From QHCA01 sp003244095 (GTDB taxonomy: Bacteria; Actinomycetota; Actinomycetes; Mycobacteriales; QHCA01): a DNA stretch of 39,392 nt. Location: NCBI GenBank assembly GCA_038329965.1, contig JBBQNN010000031.1, positions 1 to 39,392 on the forward strand, read 5' to 3'. Under the pieces are notes generated by a model. It was not told the origin of the DNA. It made no database searches and saw only the letters and a list, made by a program, of their open reading frames with translations. The first letter of the stretch is position 1; each line of letters begins with the position of its first letter. Below are positions 30,702 through 39,025 of the stretch, in pieces. The position numbers were made by a program, and so were the translations under genes.

Positions 30702-31038
30702 GTACTTATCACTCCCAAATATGTGTCTGAGTTTTATTGAACGCACCATGTCGGTGCGTTGTGCCCGGAAGCGCGAAGATAAATCGTTCGGCCTACCGGG
30801 GCGGTGGAGCCTATCGTCATGCGCAAGCCCACGGCACCCAAACGCGCCGCGGGGATCAGGCAAGTCGGCAAGTCCGCGAGTCGGACGGGATGGCGGTGAC
30901 GTGATGACTGGATCTTGCAGCACCGTGCCGTTGGTCTTGCCCGCCGCGCCCGTTACGTCCTGATTCGACCCCGTCGATCAATCGCCTGATCCGACGAACT
31001 GAAAGCGACGTAGGGCCACCGAACTCCCGGAGCTTACG
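30702..31038. other. 337-bp intergenic region between DUF4193 and rsgA
   Basis: This is the longest stretch in the window without a confident gene. Near the DUF4193 side it is unusually A+T-rich for this genome. It holds the palindrome at 30740-30760, and on the plus strand a 26-codon open frame (30819-30899) with a GTGGAG upstream, treated as a candidate only. The remainder to TTG 31039 shows no recognisable riboswitch, tRNA or attachment site. Confidence 0.6.
30740..30760. promoter_or_regulatory. Perfect palindrome upstream of DUF4193
   Basis: AACGCACC (30740-30747), five bases, GGTGCGTT (30753-30760). It lies 39-59 bp upstream of the DUF4193 ATG. It could be an operator or a hairpin in the 5' leader; there is no T run that would make it a terminator. 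Confidence 0.5.
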
Positions 31039-32061
31039 TTGTCCGCAAATCTTGCACAGCTGGGCTGGGACGAGTCCTGGTCCAGTCAGTCCTCACCCGA
31101 TCCACAACTGCGCCCCGCCCGCGTCGCTCGCACCGACCGTGGCCGGTGCGTCGTGCACACCGGCGACGGCACGCAGCATGCCCGCCTGTCGCCGGACCTG
31201 CAGCCCGCCCCGACGACCGGCGACTGGGTCCTGCTCGACGCCGATGGCACGGTGACCGCCGTGCTGCCCCGGCGCACGACCGTGATCCGCGGAGCGGGCC
31301 GCAACGACGCCCGCGGCCAGGTGCTCGCCGCCAACGTCGACGTCCTGTTCGTCATCTCGCCGCTGTCCACCGCACCGAACCTGGGCAGGCTCGAACGCAT
31401 GCTCGCCCTCGCCTGGGAGAGCGGCGCCCGTCCGGTCGTCCTGCTCACCAAGGCCGACCTGTCCGCCGATCCCGAGGCCGATCGGGCGGAGGCCGCCCAG
31501 GCGGCACTCGGGGTCGACGTGATCGCGGCCAGCGTGGTCGACGGGCTGGGGTTCGACGAGGTTCGCGCCCTCCTGCCAGCCGGGCGTACGGGGGCGCTCA
31601 TCGGACCGTCCGGCAGTGGCAAGTCGAGCCTGGTCAACGCGCTGGCCGACGAGGAGACCCTGACCACCGGCGACATCCGCTCCGACGGCAAGGGCCGGCA
31701 CACCAGCACCGCGCGCGAGTTGGTACCGATGCCGTGGGGTGCCCTCCTGCTGGACACCCCCGGGCTGCGGGGCGTCCAGTTGTGGGACTCCGCGGCCGGG
31801 ATCGAGCAGACGTTCAGCGACATCGAGACCCTGGCGACCGAGTGCCGCTTCGGTGACTGCACGCACCACGGCGAGCCCGGGTGCGCGGTCGCCGGTGCCG
31901 TTGCCGACGGGGCACTGTCGGCCCGCCGGCTGGCCAACTACGAGAAGCTGCTGCGCGAGCAGACGTGGCTGGCCGGACGCTACGACGCCCGGCTGCGGGC
32001 GGAGCAACGCAGGGTATGGAAGGTCCAGGCGAAGGCGTACCGGCAGCGCCCGGCCCGCTAG
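31039..32061 (+). CDS. rsgA: Ribosome small-subunit GTPase RsgA (YjeQ)
   Basis: RsgA is a circularly permuted GTPase that checks and helps mature the 30S subunit. The 340 residues have the permuted order: OB fold (about 28-95), G4 TKAD (137-140), G1 P-loop GPSGSGKSS (189-197), G3 DTPG (239-242). The zinc finger is C269, C274, H276 and C282 in CRFGDCTHHGEPGC, followed by a basic helical C-terminus. Start TTG 31039 has GGAG about 7 nt before it. In mycobacteria this position between DUF4193 and the LytR_C gene is not occupied by rsgA as far as I recall, so the local order differs. The next gene begins 21 bp downstream with its own leaderless -10. Confidence 0.94.
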   Translation: MSANLAQLGWDESWSSQSSPDPQLRPARVARTDRGRCVVHTGDGTQHARLSPDLQPAPTTGDWVLLDADGTVTAVLPRRTTVIRGAGRNDARGQVLAANVDVLFVISPLSTAPNLGRLERMLALAWESGARPVVLLTKADLSADPEADRAEAAQAALGVDVIAASVVDGLGFDEVRALLPAGRTGALIGPSGSGKSSLVNALADEETLTTGDIRSDGKGRHTSTARELVPMPWGALLLDTPGLRGVQLWDSAAGIEQTFSDIETLATECRFGDCTHHGEPGCAVAGAVADGALSARRLANYEKLLREQTWLAGRYDARLRAEQRRVWKVQAKAYRQRPAR

Positions 32062-32070
32062 CCGGGCCGA

Positions 32071-32076
32071 TAACGT
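32071..32076 (+). promoter_or_regulatory. -10 element TAACGT, 6 nt before ATG 32083
   Basis: TAACGT then CGGAGC then ATG. The GGAG is too near the start for normal Shine-Dalgarno use, so leaderless transcription independent of rsgA is likely. Confidence 0.45.
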
Positions 32077-32082
32077 CGGAGC

Positions 32083-33126
32083 ATGCAGGCCACCCAGGGC
32101 GCTCCACGCGCCATCGTCGGGCCTTATCTCGCGGCAGCACTCGGTGACGAGCGCTGGTCGGACTGCACGGTGGAGTTGATCAGCGGCGGGAAGTCCAACC
32201 TCACCTACCGGATCGCCGGTCCGGCGGGGCGGGTGGTCCTGCGCCGCCCGCCGCTGGGCAATGTGCTGCCCACCGCACATGACATGTCCCGCGAGCACAC
32301 GATCATCGCGGCGCTGGCCGGCTCCGCCGTCCCGGTGCCCGTGGCGCTGCACCTGTGCACCGACCCGGCCGTTCTGGGCGCACCGTTTCACGTCATGTCC
32401 TACGTCGACGGGCCGGTGGTCCGCGCCGCCTTCCCGCCGGGGTACGCCGACCGGCCCGCGCAGCGCCGGGCGATCGCCGACGAGTTGGTCGACGTCCTTG
32501 CCCGCCTGCACGCGGTGGACGTGGACGCGGCCGGATTGTCCGGCTTCGGGCACCCGGACGGCTTCCTCGCCCGCCAGCTGCGCCGCTGGACCGGGCAGTG
32601 GGAGGCCAGCCGGGCCGCAGCGTCACCCACCCTGGACGCGCTCGCCGCGGCCCTCGCGGAATCGCTTCCGGACAGTCCCGCCCCCACCGTCGTGCACGGG
32701 GACTACCGGCTCGACAACACCGTCCTCCATCCCGAGATACCCGGCCGGATCCTTGCCGTCCTGGACTGGGAGATGTCCACCCTCGGCGACCCGCTGGCCG
32801 ACCTCGGCCTGCTGCTCGTCTACTGGCAGGGGCCGGTCGACGCGGGCAACCCCCTCGCCGTGCAGACCGGTGCCGCCCTGAGCGCCCTCCCGGGTTTCCC
32901 GAACCGGGCGCAGATCTGCGCCCGGTACGCCGAGCGCACCGGGCGCGACCTGTCCGCGCTTCCGTGGTATGTCGCCTTCGGCTGCTTTAAGCTGGCGGTA
33001 GTGGTAGCCGGGGTCGTGGCCCGGCACCGGGCTGGAGCCATGGTCGGCGACGGGTTCGAGGGAATCGGCAACGCCCTGGAGCCGCTCGTGCTGCGGGGCC
33101 ATGCCGAGCTCGCAGGCGACCTGTGA
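32083..33126 (+). CDS. APH-fold phosphotransferase (ACAD10/acyl-CoA dehydrogenase-associated type)
   Basis: This 347-residue kinase of the APH/choline-kinase fold belongs to the group often seen next to acyl-CoA dehydrogenases. SGGKSNLTYRI (34-44) and VVLRRPP (51-57) form the ATP-binding lobe. HGDYRLDN has D207 as catalytic base, and LDWEMSTLGDPLADLG has D228 for metal. The GKSNLTY and LRRPP pattern separates this group from antibiotic-modifying APHs. Family members may phosphorylate hydroxy fatty acids or related substrates; the substrate here is not known, and no acyl-CoA dehydrogenase is adjacent. Its stop overlaps the GTG of the LytR_C gene. Confidence 0.87.
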   Translation: MQATQGAPRAIVGPYLAAALGDERWSDCTVELISGGKSNLTYRIAGPAGRVVLRRPPLGNVLPTAHDMSREHTIIAALAGSAVPVPVALHLCTDPAVLGAPFHVMSYVDGPVVRAAFPPGYADRPAQRRAIADELVDVLARLHAVDVDAAGLSGFGHPDGFLARQLRRWTGQWEASRAAASPTLDALAAALAESLPDSPAPTVVHGDYRLDNTVLHPEIPGRILAVLDWEMSTLGDPLADLGLLLVYWQGPVDAGNPLAVQTGAALSALPGFPNRAQICARYAERTGRDLSALPWYVAFGCFKLAVVVAGVVARHRAGAMVGDGFEGIGNALEPLVLRGHAELAGDL

Positions 33127-33698
33127 GCAGCCACTCCCCCTTCGGCGAGCAGCCGGCCGGGATCGGCCCGCGGGCCCGGGCGGCGCGCGCCCGCCGCGAC
33201 ACGACGCGGCTGCGGGCAGCCGTCGTACTGGTCGTCCTGGTCGTCGCCAGCGCCCTCGGTGTGTGGCTGATCCTGCGGGCCGACGTCACGAAGAGCACCA
33301 CGCGGGCCGCCCCGGCCTCCTGCGTACACGCGAGCGCCGGCCAGGCACCGACCAGGGCCGACATCAGGATCCGGGTACTCAACGCCACGGCGAGGGAAGG
33401 GCTGGCCGCCAAGACCGCCGCGGAGCTTCGGCTGCGCGGCTACACGGTGACGGCCGTGGGCAACGACCCCAGCGCCGTGCGCGGGCCTGCCGAGATGCGC
33501 TACGGCACGGCCGGGGCCCCATTCGCCAAGGCACTCAAGGGGCTCGTCGCAGGTGCCGTGAGCCGGCCGGTCACCCGAACCGGCAGCGACGTCGACCTCG
33601 TTCTGGGCAACACGTTCACCCGGCTCGCCCCGGCCCCCGCCCAGACACCGCCGAAGACGGGCTCGGGCTGTCCCGCGACGGCCACGCCAGGGCGATAG
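33123..33698 (+). CDS. LytR_C-domain membrane protein (Cei-like)
   Basis: This 191-residue protein has a basic cytosolic N-terminus (RARAARARRDTTRLR), one transmembrane helix (31-51) and an extracytoplasmic LytR C-terminal domain (about 80-165). That domain shows IRIRVLNATAREGLAAKTAAELRLRGYTV, EMRYGTAGAPFAKAL and VDLVLGNTFTRLAP. A Pro-rich tail ends the protein. Synteny (after DUF4193, before suhB/ppgK/sigA) matches mycobacterial cei (Rv2700), which affects envelope integrity; the catalytic LCP domain is absent. GTG 33123 overlaps the preceding stop (GTGA). Its last 83 bp lie antisense under the 3' end of the PhoD gene. Confidence 0.86.
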   Translation: MSSHSPFGEQPAGIGPRARAARARRDTTRLRAAVVLVVLVVASALGVWLILRADVTKSTTRAAPASCVHASAGQAPTRADIRIRVLNATAREGLAAKTAAELRLRGYTVTAVGNDPSAVRGPAEMRYGTAGAPFAKALKGLVAGAVSRPVTRTGSDVDLVLGNTFTRLAPAPAQTPPKTGSGCPATATPGR

Positions 33699-35325
33699 CC
33701 GCGACCGGGTCGAGGAACGGCTCGCCGCGGTGCCCGGCGCCGGCCTTTTCCAGCAGCAGGCGCGCCGCCCGCCCCGCCAGGGTCAGGGTCGCGATCTCGT
33801 TGCCGAAGAACGGCCCGGACAGCCGGCGCCAGGACAGCGGCGGCTTGGGCACCGTCGAGAAGGCCCCGAGCAGCAACCTGGTCGTACGCTCGGCCGCCGC
33901 ACTCCAGGCCACCCGGAAGACCCAGTGCATCACCGCGGGCACATAGTTGTGCAGCGGTGAGCAGGTCAGCTGATAGATCGGGGCGCCGACCTCGGGCCCG
34001 AGGTCGGCGCGGGCGATGTAGGCGTGGTGCACGTCACCGGAGAGCACGCAGATCGTGGCCGGTGCCGCCGCCCCGCCGTGCTCTCCGCGGCCGACCCGCG
34101 CGAGCAACCGGGCCAACCGGTCGAAGGAGTCCCTGAAGGCCGCCCAGTGCTCCAGGTCGGCGGCCCGGCGCAGCTTCTCACCGCCGGCGGCCAGCAGCCT
34201 GCCGCGGCTGCCGGCGCATACCGCCTCGTTCCAGGACTCGATGTCGTGCAACGCCCTCGGCAGCAGCCAGGGCAACGACGTGCCGACCAGCAGGTGGTCG
34301 TACTCCCCCTCCACCTGACGCTCTATCCAGGCGAACTCGGCCTCGCTCACGATCGACCGCCGCCCGTCGAGCACCCGGCCGCACCGGGAATCGATGACGA
34401 GCAGCCGGACGCGGCCGAAGTCACGACGGTAGGACCACTGAGCCCCCTTGGCGCCGTCGGCCTCATGGTCGGCGGCCTGCGCGAACTCGCGGAGGATCGC
34501 CGCACCGTCGTCGGCGGCGCACACCCGTCGGTAGACCTCATCGGAGGCGAGCCGCGAAGGCGACAGGTTACCCAGGTGCTGGTACACCCAGTACGACATC
34601 AGGGCACCGGTGATCCGCTCCCGCCACCACGAGGTGCGCGCCATCTCCTCCCGCCAGAGCCGGGAGGTGTTCCAATCGTCGCGTACGTCATGGTCGTCGA
34701 AGATCATCGAGCTGGGGATGCTGGCCATCAGCCACCGCACCTCGGGGTCGGTCCAGGACTCGAGATAGAGCCGGGTGTACTCCTCGAAGTCGGCCACCTG
34801 GTCGTAAGGCGGGCGCGAGGTGTCCCGCCGCTCGGCGATGTAGCGCTTGGTCTCCGGGGAGGTCTCGTCGGCGTAGACCTGGTCGCCGACCAGCAGCAAG
34901 GCGTCGGGCCATCGGTCCTCGTCGGTCTGCGTCATCCGGATGGCGAACGCGTCGAGCGCGTCGAAGTCGTAGTGGTCGTCGTCGCGGACCGCGTGCGAGG
35001 TCGCGTACCGGCAGGAGCCGAACACCAGGCGGAACGCCGTGTCCGGGTCGACGGTACGGATCCGGCTCGGCGGAAGGCGGCACCTGGGCTCGGGCCAGAC
35101 CGGCTCGTCGTCGATCAGCACCTGGTACGGGTAGGTCGTACCGGGCCGCATGCCCTCGACACACACCAGCGCGTAGTGATGCCCCGCAACGCAGAAAGTC
35201 GCGGACCGGCCGCGGGGGCCTGCGGTGACCACCTCGACGGTGCCGGCGCCCGCGGTCTCCACCCAGACGGTCGCATCGTCGGTGCCCACATGCCGCAGCA
35301 CCGGGCCGAGCACGAGTCGGGTCAC
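33616..35325 (-). CDS. PhoD-family phosphodiesterase/phosphatase
   Basis: This 569-residue PhoD-like metallophosphatase has an N-terminal fibronectin-like PhoD_N domain (about 1-90). The metal-binding motifs of the catalytic domain follow: LVFGSCRYATS, ALLLVGDQVYADE, SSMIFDDHDVRDDW and ICVLSGDVHHAYI. A PLHNYVPAVMHWVFRVAW region and a 60-residue Pro/Ser/Arg-rich tail end the protein. No signal or Tat peptide is present at the N-terminus, so unlike classical PhoD it is probably cytosolic. Substrate unknown (phosphodiester or phosphomonoester). GTG 35325 has AGGAAGG upstream. The tail overlaps the LytR_C gene by 83 bp antisense, and the true family domain ends before that overlap. Confidence 0.88.
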   Translation of the reverse strand: MTRLVLGPVLRHVGTDDATVWVETAGAGTVEVVTAGPRGRSATFCVAGHHYALVCVEGMRPGTTYPYQVLIDDEPVWPEPRCRLPPSRIRTVDPDTAFRLVFGSCRYATSHAVRDDDHYDFDALDAFAIRMTQTDEDRWPDALLLVGDQVYADETSPETKRYIAERRDTSRPPYDQVADFEEYTRLYLESWTDPEVRWLMASIPSSMIFDDHDVRDDWNTSRLWREEMARTSWWRERITGALMSYWVYQHLGNLSPSRLASDEVYRRVCAADDGAAILREFAQAADHEADGAKGAQWSYRRDFGRVRLLVIDSRCGRVLDGRRSIVSEAEFAWIERQVEGEYDHLLVGTSLPWLLPRALHDIESWNEAVCAGSRGRLLAAGGEKLRRAADLEHWAAFRDSFDRLARLLARVGRGEHGGAAAPATICVLSGDVHHAYIARADLGPEVGAPIYQLTCSPLHNYVPAVMHWVFRVAWSAAAERTTRLLLGAFSTVPKPPLSWRRLSGPFFGNEIATLTLAGRAARLLLEKAGAGHRGEPFLDPVAAIALAWPSRDSPSPSSAVSGRGPGRAG

Positions 35326-35372
35326 GTGCCCTTCCTACTCCGCGTGGACCGGCGGTCGGTGAACGGGTCGCC

Positions 35373-36164
35373 TCACGGGCCTTCGTCGGCCCGCAGTGCG
35401 ACGAGCCGACCGTGCAGGGCGGCATGCAGGGCCGGCGGTGCGGCCAGCACCAGGTCCTCACCCGCCGGCGCGCCGCTGAGGCCGGTGACGAGCAGGCCGG
35501 CCTCGACCGCGATCAGCCCGCCGGCGGCGAGATCCCACGGCTTGAGGCCGCGCTCGAAGTAGGCGTCGACCCGGCCGGCCGCGGCCGAGCACAGGTCGAG
35601 GCTGGCGGCGCCGAACCGGCGGATGTCGCGGATCTCGGGCAGCAGGGCGGCGACGACGACGGCCTGCGCCCGGCGGCGGTCCGTCCCGTACCCGAAACCG
35701 GTCGCCACCAGGGCCTGGTCCAGCGAGGTGACCGGCGAGCCGCGCAGCCGGCGCGCACCCAGCCAGGCCCCCTCGCCGCGGATCGCGGTCCACAACTCTT
35801 CGCTGGCCGGGTTGAAGACCGCGCCCACCGCGACGATGCCGTCGACCTCGGCGGCCAGGGACACCGCGTAGGCCGGCAGGTCGTAGAGGTAGTTCACCGT
35901 GCCGTCGATCGGGTCGAGCACCCACCGCACCCCGGTGGTCCCCCAGGTCTCCCCGGTCTCCTCGCCCAGCACGCCGTCACCGGGGCGCAGGGTGCGCAGG
36001 GATTCGACCACCAGGCGCTCGGCCGCCCGGTCCATCTCGGTCACCACGTCGGTCGGCGTGGACTTGGTCGTCACCTCGGCACCGGCCGACGCCCGCCCGG
36101 CGACGACCAGTGCCCCGGCCCGCCGGACCAGGTCGACGGCCAGGGACAACAGGGCATCGGTCAC
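35373..36164 (-). CDS. suhB: Inositol-1-monophosphatase family protein SuhB
   Basis: This 263-residue Mg-dependent phosphatase hydrolyses inositol 1-phosphate in the route to myo-inositol, mycothiol and phosphatidylinositol in this phylum. Metal-binding residues are all present: E68 and E69 in LGEETGE, D84 and D87 in WVLDPIDGTVNY, and D211 in KPWDLAAGGLIAVEAG. Length is typical. GTG 36164 is 6 nt after the minus-strand TACGCT. It is divergent from ppgK with only 23 bp between start codons, as in mycobacteria. Related sugar phosphatase or 3'-phosphoadenosine phosphatase activity cannot be excluded. Confidence 0.93.
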   Translation of the reverse strand: MTDALLSLAVDLVRRAGALVVAGRASAGAEVTTKSTPTDVVTEMDRAAERLVVESLRTLRPGDGVLGEETGETWGTTGVRWVLDPIDGTVNYLYDLPAYAVSLAAEVDGIVAVGAVFNPASEELWTAIRGEGAWLGARRLRGSPVTSLDQALVATGFGYGTDRRRAQAVVVAALLPEIRDIRRFGAASLDLCSAAAGRVDAYFERGLKPWDLAAGGLIAVEAGLLVTGLSGAPAGEDLVLAAPPALHAALHGRLVALRADEGP

Positions 36165-36170
36165 GGTTGC

Positions 36171-36176
36171 AGCGTA
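36171..36176 (-). promoter_or_regulatory. -10 element TACGCT for suhB, 6 nt before GTG 36164
   Basis: Minus-strand TACGCT then GCAACC then GTG. Its TA is the same base-pair step (36175-36176) as the TA of the ppgK -10 on the other strand. Confidence 0.55.
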
Positions 36177-36180
36177 GATT
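36175..36180 (+). promoter_or_regulatory. -10 element TAGATT for ppgK, 7 nt before ATG 36188
   Basis: TAGATT then CCGGCTC then ATG. No Shine-Dalgarno. Together with 36171-36176 it forms a bidirectional promoter core of ten bases. Confidence 0.55.
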
Positions 36181-36187
36181 CCGGCTC

Positions 36188-37015
36188 ATGGCAGCGTCGA
36201 AGGCTCCCACTCCGCGGGCTCTAGGGATCGACATCGGCGGCACCGGCATCAAGGGCGCCGTGGTCGACCTCGACACCGGGCAACTCGCCACCGAGCGCTA
36301 CCGGGTCCCCACACCGGTCCCCTCCACGCCGCAGAACGTCTCGAAAGTCATCCACGAGATGGTTACCAGGCACGGCTGGAGCGGCCCCGTCGGCGCGGCG
36401 TTCCCCGCCGTGATTCGGGGCGGCGTCGCCCGCTCGGCGGCCAACGTCGACCCCAGCTGGATCGGCACGGACGTCGATGCGCTGTTCACCGAGGTCACGA
36501 ACTGTCCGGTCACGGTCATGAACGACGCCGACGCGGCCGGGGTCGCCGAGGTGCGCGCGGGTGCGGCCAAGGACGTTCCCGGCGTCGTCCTGCTCCTGAC
36601 CCTGGGCACGGGCATCGGCAGCGCGCTGTTCATCGACGGTCACCTCGTGCCCAACACCGAGCTCGGTCACCTGGAGCTGCAGGGGGTCGACGCCGAGACG
36701 CGCGCCGCCGCCTCGGCCCGCGAGCGCGAGGGCCTGTCCTGGAAGCACTGGGCGAGCCGGCTCCAGCACTACTTGAAACACCTCGAGCATGTGCTGCCCC
36801 CGGACCTGTTCGTACTCGGTGGCGGAGTCAGTAAGACACCCGACAAGTGGCTGCCCTACCTCCACGTCGAGACGCCGGTCGTCATCGCGAGCCTGCGCAA
36901 CAACGCCGGGATCGTCGGGGCTGCGATGGTGGCCCACGACGAGGCTGTGGCCGGCAATTCGGCCCAGACACTGCGGCCCGTCCGCAACCACCCGGCCAGA
37001 GCGGAGTTAGACTGA
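36188..37015 (+). CDS. ppgK: Polyphosphate glucokinase
   Basis: PpgK phosphorylates glucose using inorganic polyphosphate (and ATP). The 275 residues show the ROK-type phosphate loop ALGIDIGGTGIKGAVVDLD (12-30), VTVMNDADAAGVAE, LLLTLGTGIGSALFIDG and the sugar-site Glu-His in NTELGHLELQG. KHWASRLQHYLKHLE then DLFVLGGGVSK and LRNNAGIVGAAMVAHDE are specific to the polyphosphate glucokinases. The start is ATG 36188; the frame is open upstream but that stretch antisenses suhB. The conserved order suhB - ppgK - sigA is kept. The gene ends 110 bp before the sigma factor. Confidence 0.95.
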   Translation: MAASKAPTPRALGIDIGGTGIKGAVVDLDTGQLATERYRVPTPVPSTPQNVSKVIHEMVTRHGWSGPVGAAFPAVIRGGVARSAANVDPSWIGTDVDALFTEVTNCPVTVMNDADAAGVAEVRAGAAKDVPGVVLLLTLGTGIGSALFIDGHLVPNTELGHLELQGVDAETRAAASAREREGLSWKHWASRLQHYLKHLEHVLPPDLFVLGGGVSKTPDKWLPYLHVETPVVIASLRNNAGIVGAAMVAHDEAVAGNSAQTLRPVRNHPARAELD

Positions 37016-37125
37016 TGTGCCGGTCCGTTTACAGGCCCGTCCAGGCTGCACCGAACGCTCCGACCGGGCACGCCAACCCCGGGCGGTCGTTCCCGCGGAG
37101 AAGCCCAGCTCGTGAGAGGTAGTAC

Positions 37126-38430
<1,305 letters not shown>

Positions 38431-38461
38431 GTGGATCGGCCGTCTGAAGCGCCCCGTCGGT

Positions 38462-38476
38462 CGCGGGAGTCCCGCG
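38462..38476 (+). terminator. GC hairpin after sigA
   Basis: CGCGGG (38462-38467), AGT, CCCGCG (38471-38476) forms a perfect 6-bp stem 31 bp after the sigA stop. There is no T tract. It may slow or stop transcription as GC hairpins are thought to do in actinobacteria. Confidence 0.35.
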
Positions 38477-38533
38477 CCGATCCCGGCCCGGTCGGCGGGG
38501 CGAAGCGCTTGCGCCGGAGGCTCGGGGCTGGGC

Positions 38534-38806
38534 TCACGCCGTGCCTGGGTCGTCGCCGAGGATGCGCACAACGGCCAGCGCGACGGTCGGCCCGGCCACG
38601 ATCTCCAGGGCAAGGCGGGCGGTCTCCTCCCTACCGTTGCGATCCCCATGAGGGAGCGGGCGGGACGCCCGCGGGCGTCGGAGTAGCGGCCGATCGCGGT
38701 GTAGGCGCCATTCGACCCCGGCTTCATGGAGCACGCCGTCCCAGGCATCCTCGCCGTGGGCGTCGCTGACCACGGTCTCGAGGAGATTGAAGCCGATCCC
38801 TTTCAC
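38534..38806 (-). pseudogene. H-NOX (heme NO-binding) domain remnant, frameshifted
   Basis: The minus-strand frame from GTG 38806 reads MKGIGFNLLETVVSDAHGED then AWDGVLHEAGV. This is the start of an H-NOX/HNOB heme sensor (family pattern MKGxxFNLLExxV, then W-DxxLxxAG). The next family segment, NGAYTAIGRYSDA, is present but in another frame, so a frameshift lies near 38705-38720. After it no H-NOX sequence (no heme-His region, no YxSxR motif) can be found, so only about 45 of some 180 codons remain. The original frame continues to a stop at 38534 with unrelated sequence. A good AAGGGA Shine-Dalgarno remains before the start. This is a decayed or truncated gene, unless a sequencing error and a rearrangement coincide. 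Confidence 0.6.
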
Positions 38807-39025
38807 CAGCCAAGTCCCTTCACAGCAGTTGATCTAGTCTCGACGCACCGAAAGGGTTCCCGGGGCCGCTGAACGCACGGCCGCCGCGACCGGACGGCAC
38901 ACCGCCGCTGGCGGGTCAGGTGAACGCGTTCGCCGGCTGTGCCGGACGGCGTGCATCCGGTAACTGCCCGGCCCGAACCACCGCATGGACTCCAGATCGG
39001 GCCCGCCGAAGCCGATGCGTCAGGC
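38807..39025. other. Intergenic region without recognised features
   Basis: This 219-bp gap lies between the H-NOX remnant and the last gene. In-frame GTG codons at 38939 and 38951 could extend the last gene upstream. I see no -10 at leaderless distance and no clear Shine-Dalgarno. Confidence 0.4.
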
